A stretch of 60,000 nucleotides of DNA from Takakia lepidozioides (taxonomy: Eukaryota; Streptophyta; Takakiopsida; Takakiales; Takakiaceae): contig CM060733.1 of NCBI GenBank assembly GCA_030704615.1, positions 31,684,001 to 31,744,000 on the forward strand. Direction: 5' to 3'. The notes beneath the pieces are model-generated. The model saw nothing but the letters and a program-made list of their open reading frames with translations, was not told the origin of the DNA and searched no databases. The translations under genes and the position numbers were made by a program. Below are positions 20,826 through 32,100 of the stretch, piece by piece (within the stretch, counting starts at the first letter, position 1; every line of letters starts with the position of its first letter).

Positions 20826-21043
20826 TTTTGATTTAATGTGATATGATTGTCTGAAAGGCCCAAAAATTTGTCAACATGTAATGTGAAAGGCGTTTTCTCA
20901 AAGTTGTCTGTCACAGCAAAGTCCAGTGAATTTCACAGGGCCAACAGTGAAAGTCAGAAAAACAATTAACCTATCACAATAAAGCTCCAAAAACAATTCA
21001 AGCATCAAAACTTGGCTGGCCCCACTTGGATGTCTTTCCTGAC

Positions 21044-21247
21044 TTTCACTGTAGGCCGACAACCAAAATGTAGCCCAGTGGTAATGGGCACATACCACGT
21101 TGGACGTGGTTGTGGGTTCAAACCATGGTCTGGTGTGTCATGAAGGTGTGTCCACCTTCCTAGCGGAAGGCAGTAGCCCTTGGGGGTGAAGTGACTCCAA
21201 GTTACGCTTCCTTGGGGAGGCGTCATACTTTTTTTTCACTGTAGGCC
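21044..21247 (+). mobile_element. tRNA-derived SINE, copy 1, with 14-bp target-site duplication
   Basis: The element runs from about 21058 to 21233 and has A-box TAGCCCAGTGG (21071) and B-box GGTTCAAACC (21116), the Pol III internal promoter. The body is GTGTCCACCTTCCTAGCGGAAG then GTTACGCTTCCTTGG, ending in T8. It is flanked by the perfect direct repeat TTTCACTGTAGGCC at 21044-21057 and 21234-21247, direct evidence of insertion. It lies between the divergent P450 and dioxygenase genes. Confidence 0.9.
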
Positions 21248-21812
21248 CTATAATTGACTAACTAACTGATTGACTGGATTCTGGAATTAGTGTATCGCTG
21301 TACGAGATACCAGTATATATCGTGTTTTATGACCAGCCATGGCAACTTTGGCATCAGCAAACTTGGATAAAACCAGTGCAATGCCATTCCCCAGCAGGTT
21401 ATCTAGCTACCCCGTCAAGAGCAGCTGCGATGAGCTGATCGATTGCATCAACCAGGCCCTGTGCCCCTGAGCTCTTCAATATTGTAAAATATCTACTTAC
21501 AGTCCAGCTGAAACTGGCAAGTACACAGTGACCAATCTTTTCTCCTCTAAAAAATAAAATAAGTAAACAAGCTTGCTTGCACGGCGTGTAGATGTATACA
21601 TCCGAAAACGGAGCCTCCAATGCAACTGATCGGATTGATTCTCTCTTGAGCACAAAGTGGCGGAGCGTGAATCGTCATTTTGGCTTTGTCTGTACTAGTT
21701 AGCCTTAAAATTTCGCCTTGTTTCTTCCTCTTCTATGTACAGACTTGCTCAAGTAGTTTGAAGTGCACTGATCACACCAAAAGCAACTCCAGTGCTCTGA
21801 ACTGTATCAACC

Positions 21813-23914
21813 ATGACCTTAGCCAAGGACCTCCAGCCTTGCAGCGTGCTTGCTACTGCAATTAAAGATGTGTGGATTCCACCTGAGATGCAACATCAAG
21901 ACAATATGCACTCTCGCAAGCAGTTGTCGGATTTCGTGTGCCCCGAGCATGAGCGACCCACCATTGCTCACAATGACTTCCAGGGAGGCGATCAGACCCC
22001 AGTCATTGACCTCGCAAAGCTCAAGACAGGTGATGAGAAAGACAGAGAGAGCCTAACAAGGAAGATGATGGAGGCGGGCTCCGAATGGGGGCTCTTTCAA
22101 GTGGTCAACCATGGCGTGCCCCTCGAGATAATGGAGAAGCTGCAGGCGCAAGCACGCGTTTTCTTTGGTCTTCCTCTAGAGCGAAAACAGAAGGCGAAGT
22201 TCAGTGGCCAAATAGGTGGCTACGGCCGTAGCCCGAGAAAGCGGGCAGCCAGCCCATGGATGGAGGGATTTTTCTACGAAGCAGATGTAGGATCACGTAA
22301 ATCGGACTTGAGAGAGTACGCACAGTTATGTCTTGAGGGTTCAGAGCTTGAGGAATTCAGGTACAAACTTACAATCTCAGCTGCTCGACGTTGCGGCTAC
22401 TTAAGTCACTTTCTTCCTATTTTCCGAGCAACAATTTTTTTTGTTCAAATACCCTGTTCAAATCTCTTTGTCCATGAATTATACTCCCGCCTATGATGTG
22501 CGAGTTGTCGAGTTGAGCCTTCCTCACATGAACTTCAAATTTTGTGTGGTGGGATTCCCTCTATCTGCTTTCCACCAATTAGTTCCGCATGAACCGAGTC
22601 AGATTCCCAGAACAGAACACTACTACTTGAGGAATTATCCTCTCTAGATGAATGCAATATCCAGCTAGGCTAGTATCACTTGATTGGCATGTATGTTGAA
22701 GGGAAGTGGAGCGATGTGATCTTGGCAAATTCCTTCTCAAGGACGAGCAACCATGATCGTTTGTGCTGGACCTACGATCATTTTTCAGTATCCAGCACAG
22801 ATATGCCGCCAACTGACAAGCTTAGTTCTTGAACAGTCGTGACTGGCCAATTCCATTAAAGTCTTCAGCTTCAGGAGCGGCTTATATTCTCTTTGCCCTT
22901 CCGAGGCCCTTCCAGAGTACTCAACTGATTTCAAGTGATAACAAACATCTGATTGCACACATACATGTGCATCTTATACTCTAGTGCGGAGTGGTCGGGA
23001 TCTCAAGACGAGTACTTGTCGTTCTAGTCTAGATTCTCATGAGATTGGTTTTCATTTCAAATGCAGCACTTGTCTTGAGGAGTTTGCAAGCTATGTGGAC
23101 AAGCTTGCTTTGGAAACCTTGGAGATTTGGGCAGAGGGCCTTGGGTTGCATCCAACCTTCTTCACGAACTATTTTCGCGAAGGAGGGTTGAGGAAGGGCA
23201 CTCGCTTGAACAACTACCCACCTTGCCCTGAGCCTTCGCTCACCCTTGGGCTGGGAGCCCACGCAGACCCCAACTTGCTCACCGTACTACTACAAGACGA
23301 GACTGGAGGATTGCAAGTACAAAAGGATGGTGTCTGGTTTACAGTTAGACCTCGGGTTGGTGCACTAATCGTCAATGTTGCTGATCTTGCTCAGGTATGA
23401 TGGCTGACACAAAAAGCAAAGATTATGAAATCTCAGAATTATTGGATTTCTTCTACACCCCTTCTACAAATCATGTCAAAATGATGTGAACCATGCACTT
23501 GCAACCTCTCCACTCTGTGTCAGATGAGCTGCTGGGAACCTCTGCACGGTTTTCCATATCATCGCGCAGATATCCCTGTGTACATAAATCTTGGACATTT
23601 CATGTCAAATATATGAAGTCAATCAGCTCTACACTAATAGTACACTTGCTCATCTTTCTCCACAGGGATTGAGCAACGGGCGATTGAGAAGCTGCGTGCA
23701 CAGGGTTGTTGTGAACGCCACAGTGCCTCGACTCTCGGTGGCTGCCTTCTACACCCCCAAAGTGCCAAGCACACTCATCTCTGCTCCCCCAGAGCTCATC
23801 GACCACCACCATCCTCGCCTCTACCGCCCCTTCTCCTTGGCTGACCACTTGCGCGAGATCCACCCCGACGCGCCCCACTGGCTCGAATCCTTTGCCATCC
23901 GCTCCCCTTCATGA
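21813..23914 (+). CDS. 2-oxoglutarate/Fe(II)-dependent dioxygenase (DOXC-type)
   Basis: Three exons, 21813-22360, 23067-23394 and 23666-23914, with GT-AG introns and matching phases, total 1125 nt or 374 aa, typical for the family. N-terminal DIOX_N features are TPVIDLAKL and EWGLFQVVNHGVP. The catalytic jelly-roll has NYPPCPEP, the iron ligands H248-x-D250 (GAHADPNLLT) and H304 (VHRVV), and the 2-oxoglutarate-binding RLS (R314-x-S316). Such soluble enzymes hydroxylate, desaturate or demethylate hormones and specialised metabolites. PWMEGFFYEAD and the ligand region are faintly gibberellin-oxidase-like, but I would not assign a substrate. It is transcribed away from the neighbouring P450. Confidence 0.9.
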
Positions 23915-26311
23915 CATTCATCCACCACCAACGTTAGGGTTTCACCTAGTATGTTATGTCCTGGGCCCACCATCACATTGTGTGCACAGAATGGGCTTCA
24001 AACACCCAGCTTGAACTGGGCAGAGGTTTATGCTCCTTTTCTTTAACTTTAATTTAAATTTTTAATGTTTTTTTAAAGGAAAGGGACAGAACCCTTTTAA
24101 GCTCCTTATGTGTTCCATTGTTGGATGATTATAGATATCTATGACAAGATGAATTTCATCCTCCCTTGTTGCATGGAATGATCCACCTTATATCTTGATT
24201 AGGTCCCAAGTTGGGCAAATCATGTCCAATGATGGATGAACAAGGTAGATATTTACGATTTTATTAGATGAATTTTATTGTCTTTAAAAAAGATATTAGA
24301 ATATATATTACATGTTATTATTATATAAATAAAACAAGCGGCTACGCTATTAGGCTCCTCCTTCTCAACAGTGGGATTTTATTCATCTGTAAAGCACTGC
24401 CAAAAAAATTTGTTTGTATATATCATGCGGTTAAAAAGCTAATTCATGGGGGTGCACCCCATCAGTTCTCTCCAGTACATTCCGAAGAGCAGAATGCACC
24501 GGACATTAGATTTTTTTAAATTTTTGGCATTTCTTTACGCAGGGTAACTTAATGCCCCTCGTGTCGGGCATTCCCCGGTTTTCGGGCACAGTGAGCTCAG
24601 ATTATGGGTATATGTATTTTCCAGTAAGGAAGAAATAAGCTAACACCCTGGCAAAAGCTTGAGTATAGTGGATACCATCCCAAATGATATATTATGATCA
24701 GGACAGGCAATGACAGTTATAGTGGTATTGGTACCAGGTATTATCACAGGCAACATAAGGGTTATAATTGTACTGGCCACCAAACCCGCAGCAAGCAGTC
24801 AAAATAGCATTCGCTACAAATCCTGCATACATAGAAAGAGTTTGAAGGTCACTTTCTCCTCCGTGCCGAAGCCACTACATCATGCACATGATTTGCAAGG
24901 TGAGTGCATAAGTGATGGTCTGAAATAAACAAGAAAGATCGTACTGTTTACCGTTGTAAGGTGTTTGTAAGAAAGGGTAGAATGCGTTATCAGCGATTGA
25001 TGGTGAAGGCCGCAATGACGTCCTGAGACTCGAAATTGGGTGGAGATCAAGGAAGAATAGTATACATGCTGGCTTGGCCTGCAAACAATGCCCAGCTTCC
25101 CATAGGTACACAAAAGTGGCGGGCGTTTGATCCCGTAATATGCGGTGGCCAGCATTTCTTTTATACTATTTGCATTGTGGCGCGAGTGGCATCCATGGGA
25201 ACCTAAGTGGAGCATGTGTGGCTATGGTAACCAGATAATTTCGAAATAAGTGGCGATTGTAGGAGATGTTGAATGAGTGTTATGCGAATGAATCCAAAAC
25301 ATAGTAGAGACGATAAGGCGAACAATCTAAAATTGACATAGCATGTTAAAGGCTAACAATATGGAAACAAAATAGACAAGCAAAATAGCCACCTTATTCA
25401 TTTTTATTCACTTTATCATCCAAACCACTTCACTATTGAACAATAACATAGTGAGGTTATTTTTTCCTCGGTGTAAGCTTCTGGCACTTTGCCACCTCGC
25501 TATAATATTAAGGGCCTCCATCCCCTTCTCTAAAAATAAAAAAAGAAAAAGAAAAAGAACATAGTGATAAATGTCCAGGCTTGATCCCCTTCCACCAACA
25601 AACAAAGAAAGAAAAGAAAAAAGTGAACAATTGTTTTTGACCTCCCTCAAAAACTATTGTTGAGGTAATCATCTTTAAAAAAAAGAACATAATGTTTTTG
25701 AAAATAGATATTACCTCTATGACACAAAAACTTGAGATTTGACCACAAGGTCTTGTGCCATCAAAGCACCATCAATACCACAAGACAAATTGTAAACTAA
25801 ACTGATTACAAATAAGTAGTGCAGTATAGTATATACAAGGAACATTGTTGGCTCCATACCCTCCCCCAATGTACCCCAATGTACATGTGATTGTGGCGAT
25901 CCCTTACAAGTGCTTAGCGGAATCTGGCCCCTCCGTTCTAACGTCCCTCGCTCCAGGATAGCAACAAGTGGCTCCCTCTTGCAACCCTTTGGTGGAAGAT
26001 GGGCCCACCACATGAACTTTTGGAGAACCCATCTATTTGTCAACCTTTTTTTCCTTAACCTCATTCGCCAGGGCACGTTCAAAGTCGCAATTTGGCGATA
26101 AATCGCCAATAAAAGAATGGCCGTTTCAAGTGATCCTTATAAGTTATTAGTCCCTCCCATAAGACTATAGGAATAATGTAAGAACTTAATGGACGCGCGT
26201 GATCTGACACTACTTTCACTGGATTTCGGCAACCTGGACTCCTGCAGCGAGCCCCCTGTCAAATCCTCCCCACCCCATCTTACCTCGGTTTCACTATTAA
26301 ATACTTAAGAA
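23915..26311. other. Stretch without a recognised gene
   Basis: 3' flank of the dioxygenase gene, then AT-rich sequence. Short open frames on both strands (for example 25717-26109 minus) show no domain. CTTTTT and GAAAAA tracts occur around 25520-25630. Confidence 0.5.
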
Positions 26312-26518
26312 TCCAAGTGAGAAAAAAAAAAAAAAAAAAGGTGGACGTGTTGCCGAAGCAAGCGTAACTTATGGTGTCACTTGACCCAAAAGGGCTCTTG
26401 CCTTCCGGTAGGAAGGTGGACACCTTTGTAGCAACCAACAGGATGGTTTGAACCCACAACCACTCGTGAGAGGGTATATGCCCTTATCACTGGGCTACAT
26501 GTTGGTTGTTTCCAAGTG
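26312..26518 (-). mobile_element. tRNA-derived SINE, copy 2, with 8-bp target-site duplication
   Basis: On the minus strand from about 26510 to 26320: TGTAGCCCAGTGATAAGGGC (A-box), TTGTGGGTTCAAACCATC (B-box), GTGTCCACCTTCCTACCGGA, GTTACGCTTGCTTCGG, then a long T run (A run at 26321-26339 on the plus strand). TCCAAGTG flanks it at 26312-26319 and 26511-26518. It is the same family as the copy at 21058, with the whole length alignable. Confidence 0.88.
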
Positions 26519-26699
26519 GGTTGTAAGCTATGGTGGGTAGCGTGATGGTAAGGTGGTAGCGTTGTAGGCGGCGAGGTTTAATGTTCAGTTCTTGATGGGA
26601 GGCTCTTGCAGTGTAACCCTCCAATTGGTGTAACCTTCTGTAACCCCGGTTTCTCATATAACTCTGGTTAGTCTTTTTATACTTAGCCACATTTGGACT

Positions 26700-26935
26700 T
26701 AGTCCAATAATTTCGAGACCAAGTGTGGGTTACACCAACTGGAGTTACACTCCATTCTGTGCAACCCCAAGTGGAATTACACACCTCGTCGTGTAACCCG
26801 ATGTAACCCCAAGTGGAGTTACACACCTCGTTGTGTAACCCGATGTAACCCCAAGTGGAGTTACACACCTCGTCATGTAACCCAGTGTAACCCCAAGTGG
26901 AATTACACACCTCGTTGTGTAACCTCGATTGGAGA
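26700..26935. repeat. 42-bp minisatellite, about 5 copies
   Basis: ACACACCTCG recurs at 26779, 26821, 26863 and 26905, exactly 42 bp apart. Each unit holds GTGTAAC and GTTACAC as an inverted pair, so every unit can form a short stem. Because 42 is a multiple of 3, one minus-strand frame stays open and spells a 14-residue repeat (NSTWGYIGLHDEVC), which I regard as incidental. Confidence 0.9.
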
Positions 26936-29144
26936 CTCCTTCAGTTCCATGTCACTCTCAACAGAGGGTGGGGAGGATTTGACATGCCGGGCCGGAAACC
27001 TACGTGCCATCAGAGGTTGCACGAGTGCATTAAGTTCTTACATTATTCCTATTATCTTCCCAGTATTATCATGGTAATAACAGCTCATTCTTTTCGCCAC
27101 CTGGGGTAGAATACACAGGTAGCCGGTCGAGCTACTTTTGGTAAAAGAAAAGAAGGACAGGTGGAAAGTGCACTGAGTGCCTAGAGATCACATCTCTGAC
27201 GAAGAGGATTTGGAATGTCAAGGGTTTTGGGTGGTTATGACCAGTGTTGTACTACCGTAGTATATCCCTTTGCGCCCGGGTATGTGCAGTGGTATGAATA
27301 AGGGTATTGTAGACCAGTGGTGGTCAATCGCAATGTGACCCTGTTGGTGAGTTTTGGGCCTGTTTTGGGAAGTCATGAAGCCATCGTCATCCAAAATGCA
27401 ATCACTTGGTTTCCTTGGCATTTGGATTGGTCCCAACAATTTGGGTCCATTGTAGAAATTTTGTCACACAGATAGAGATTGTCTTTGGGGTCAGTTTGCT
27501 TGCTGGAGGTGGTGAGCAAGAACCTCAAAGATAAGGAAGGAGATCCCCAGAGCTTTGAAGTTGGGAACCACTCCTCATATGCTGCATGGGATATAACTGT
27601 GGTTTGCAAAGATCTACCTTCCATTTTTCTTAATTTGCTTTCATATTGCTGCATGATGTTTAATGTCGATATGTGTAAGGATGTCTGGAAAACTTGGAAA
27701 AAAAGTCATGCTTGTTGGGGATGCATAGGAATCTTAGGAGGCTCTCATTGCGGGAGAGGTGGCCTTTACCAAGAAGACTTTTGCTAGAGGCCGTGAAGCA
27801 GCTACATCACGCCTTAAGAATGGGAATGTCACACACAAATTCAGCCCCGGAGGAGCCAAATCTTTCAAACCCGATTTATAGTCTTTGTGTGGCTTTGTTG
27901 TTGATTCCTTGTATGTATGTATGTATATCTCCATATATGAGTTACAACGTTACAACTCATTGCAATTGTATGTCATGTGCAGAGATGGAAGTTTGGGAGG
28001 AAGCCTTCTCTTGTAGAATTGGACTACACCAAAAGCCATGGTTGGGATAAACTCATGGTTATTTGAAAACAGACTTAAGGGAGGAGAGGGACTGTTTCTG
28101 CGCACGATCCATTCTGCTAGAACCATGAATCTTACTCTCAGCACAGTATAGAGTATCTTTCATTTTCAACACCTTGGGTTAGCACTGCATGTGTGTCCAT
28201 GTCCGCATGAGATTATTAGGCTCCAAAATCTGTCATCTTAGCTGAGAATCATGTAAAATCATTCCCACAACATCTGACAGACCAAGCTTGGATGAAATGA
28301 CACTAAAATTCTTTGAACATGGATCCCTTCTAGACTCGCACATCATTTCTCCCTGTCTTGTACAACCAATGCAGCAGGTTCAATACTTGGAGCTTGATGT
28401 GCGTCTCTTTGCGAAGAGATAAACCACTGCATGCAGCTCTGGGATGACACACTTATCTACTCTCACTCCTAAGAGGATGATCGAGCGAGCTAGTGTCCGC
28501 ACCCCAAAACTGTTTCCTGGTGGTCCATTCATAGTATACATGGGAGTCAAAGCAATTTGGGCACAGTTGCTTCTCCCATCCTTTGGGCTACAAAACGAGT
28601 CAAGCATGATAGCAAGATACAAAGCCTTAAGAAAAAAATCATACACACACACCATCTATGCAAGGTCTGTGTCTTTGATCACAGTGATGATTACCAACAA
28701 CAAAATCTGTTCCAGAGTTTTCCAATGGGCTAAACAGTGTTCTGATAGCTCTTAACATTTTTCGAATTTGCCAGCATTGAATCTAGTGAACAAAATGGCA
28801 TCTTGCAATGAGTTATCCCGCTACTGTACAAGGGGAGTATTAAATAAAACCTGGAGAGGTCTGAGCTGCAGCTCTCAGGCCACAGGACCATGCCTCCACT
28901 CATTTCCTGGTTGGAGTCCTGGTGAGGTGTCTGTTGTCCTCAGTCTTGGAGTGCCTGGGGGACCCAGCATCTTGGACTCTTTCTTTAAGCACAAATTCAT
29001 GGTGGAAAAAGTGTCAACTTGGCGCAATCAGCTTCCTGAGCTAACCGAACTAACGGCTACTAGTATAGAACATTCTTGTAGTCCTGAAACAAAATGACAG
29101 AATATCTGCTCTTTGAGCTATCATCTTGTTTGGAAAGAAGATGT
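26936..29144. other. Stretch without a recognised gene
   Basis: No domain-bearing frame was found on either strand. The right end must contain the 3' UTR of the importin-like gene (minus strand, stop at 29145). A GTAT microsatellite is present near 27911-27926. Confidence 0.5.
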
Positions 29145-32100
29145 CTACGAAAGATAAGCCTTCGACTGAGGAAACTTCTCTTTGAATCTAGTGACCAGAT
29201 CCTTTGGCAGAGGTTGCTCGCTGATTAGTTTTTGAGCATGTGACTTCAAGAATGCTAACACATGCGCCTCCTGGTCTACCAGCACCAGGACCCCTGTTCC
29301 CTCCCAGAGAGATCCATCACAATACAGATCAGCTTGTCCTGCAGTAGCTATATGATTAAACACACATGCAGAAATGTACAATGCATGTACGAGTAAAGGA
29401 AAGGTGTCCACCTTCCACAACATAGGCAATAGCCCTTCATGGTGAACAGACAATTTCTGCTTGTTTCGGCAGGAGTCCACCTTTCTTGTGAGTAAATGTA
29501 CCAGGATCTCCAAGGAACAGGGAGCAAATCTCTCAGTTCAGAAGAGGTACAGAGGTCTTCAAAGGTGGCATAACATGGCCAGGCTGTCAATAGTTTGGGG
29601 AAGATGGGCCTATAACACTTAAGGCATTAGATAAAGAAAAAGCACTGGAAAGAGCATACCAAGTTCAATTTCATGGCCATCCTCATCCTGTCCATTCTCA
29701 GCCTCCCCAGTGGCTTCCTCATGTAGCTCGCGTGCCGTCTGTGCATATCGCTCCAAAAACTCTTCTTCTGTTTCATCGTGTCCTTCATCCGATTCCTCAG
29801 ACTGCGCGTTCTGTTAACATGAGGTTTGTTGAGGAAAGTATGTGAATTCCTCCCTTTACCTCTCTTTAGTGTAATTGGGTGTGCAATCACATTGTAGACA
29901 TGTGTAATTTGCATCTAGTGCACCCACATTGCACTAGATGGCTCCCTTCATCATTTGACAGCAGCCTCACTGTACAACAGGTAACCCAGAAAAGCTCAGT
30001 TTCAATGGTTGACATGAGTAAACATTATTCTAATTTGAGCTCTGAGTGCATCATGAAACACGTACTTGACCACCAGTGAAAGACTTGCTCAGGTTTACAG
30101 TCTTTACATCATTGCTGTCTTCATCGTCCTTGTCCTCAGTGCCATCGGAGTCAGAGTTGGATTCTGAGTTGCTGTCATCAGTTCCTGAGAATTCCATGAG
30201 CTCCTTGAGATCTACCATTGCCTCCAATAGTGATCGAAAGCAACGGTGTGCTGTCTTGAATCCCTTGCCTCCCCGCACCATGTCACTGTCGATTATGTCC
30301 TCCAGTATCTTCTGCAAACCCATGACTGTCCACCCACACCATCTTCATCTCAGCGTTAGAGAAGACTGAGAGTGTTGGCAGTCCAGACCTAGCCTTCATC
30401 CTCCCATTATAGTAGAGTCTGGAAGGCATCTACATCAGATTTGCAAAAGCGAACACACCTACATGTGCCAGTCATTCAGCGACTGGTTGCCAGCAGGTTT
30501 CTCCATGATCAGAAGATGATTGAGTAAATCTATGTTGCAGGGGGCCATGCCAACAAGGCCACAGACACAGAAACTGCCCAAAAAACAAAACATTTGATAA
30601 CTTTCATCCACCACATATGTGCTGTATGTGCTGATGATGAACCAGAGGAATCATAGATAAGCAATTAGGAACAGAAACGTACTGGCAAGCTTTAATTCTG
30701 ATTCCAAGGCCAAGCCTGGGTCAGCTTCACTTTCGGCTAGCCCTGCCAGTGCGTCTGCCCACATGAGCAAGCTTTCACTGGCACCGTCCTCAGTAACATT
30801 ACCACCTTTGTCTTCAGAAGACAGTATCTTCTTGACAAGTTCAGGGCTAATAATGAAGCACATAGTGATTACAAGAATAAGCGGCTTTGCCAATGGGACA
30901 GTTACACTCGTCAGCTTCTGGAGCCGTTGTGTGGCAACCTTGCAGAATCGGGGGATCAGGACACTAGCAATTTCGTCCCCTTCGAATGAGAGCTGTGATG
31001 CATGCAAAAGAGCATGGGTACAGCGGCATGCACGCCAGCAGGCCGCTGGGTAGGCTATTTCAGTTGCTCTGGTAACAAACACAACTAAACATTCAAGAAT
31101 TGAGCGTGGTGGAATAGGTGCTGGTTGAGGTGAAACTTTGGCCTCTATGAAGTGCTTCAGAGGACATCTCCCCTGTAAAAACATCCCCACACATGACATG
31201 GCGTAAGGAAATTCTCTCCAAGAGAAGACAAATATAGTACAAGCCAACATTTTTCTTTTTAAGGAGAAAAAATCTTCTGCAGTCACAACCATTTATATGC
31301 TTATGGCTGTAGCTTGCTTCAATTCACTACTATTTCCAGTGGGGTCGTTATGAAGTTTTTAATCTTTTTGTGCAGACGTTATAAAGCACCATTTCATTTC
31401 ATTTCTCTTGCTTTCTTGTCCCATAAGCTCCTAGAGCTTCCCTTGGATGTTATGAAGTTCCCTTCTTTCTATCAAGTTTCCCATAAGCTCTTTGAGCTTT
31501 CCACGGACGCTATAACGTATTTCATGTCATTTTGTTTCTTCATTTCTGCCTTTGCATGGATATCTTTAGTTCCTTGAAACAAATTCTCCACAATTAACTT
31601 TTCTGTTTTGAGTGCCCTAACTACAAGATGAGAACACAGGCATCCATCTCCACACCTGCTTCTGTCCTTCTTATAGAAAGACAGAACAGCCGGCAGACTA
31701 ACGAAGATGTTGAATGATACTGCACCCTCATGGATGATAGAGCATCTTCTCTTCTCTTCCACCGATTTCAGCGATTGTGCATCCTTGGCAGAGGACGCCA
31801 GCTTTGTGGTTAATGCATCAGGCAGTCCGTCTCCTGGCAGTGCTTTGGGTTATGACCGAGCAATTCAGTTCTTTTGTAGTCTACTAGCTCCCATTGGCCC
31901 TTTGGATCTGCTATGGACATAATAAATTTCATCATCTCATTTTTCTTCTTCTTACTTCCAAACCTTAAATATAAAGAAGAATTTCTTTCACAACCTCCTC
32001 GGTGGCATCAACAACGAAAGCTTTTGGAAATGAACCTGCAAAGCAATTGCCTCCTCGATGGCATCGAAGACCGACTCATCTTCTTCCTCTTCCCATGCAT

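Noticed and set aside
26683-26910. Minus-strand frame with a 14-residue repeat
   Set aside because: It exists only because the 42-bp minisatellite unit is divisible by three. No start context or domain.
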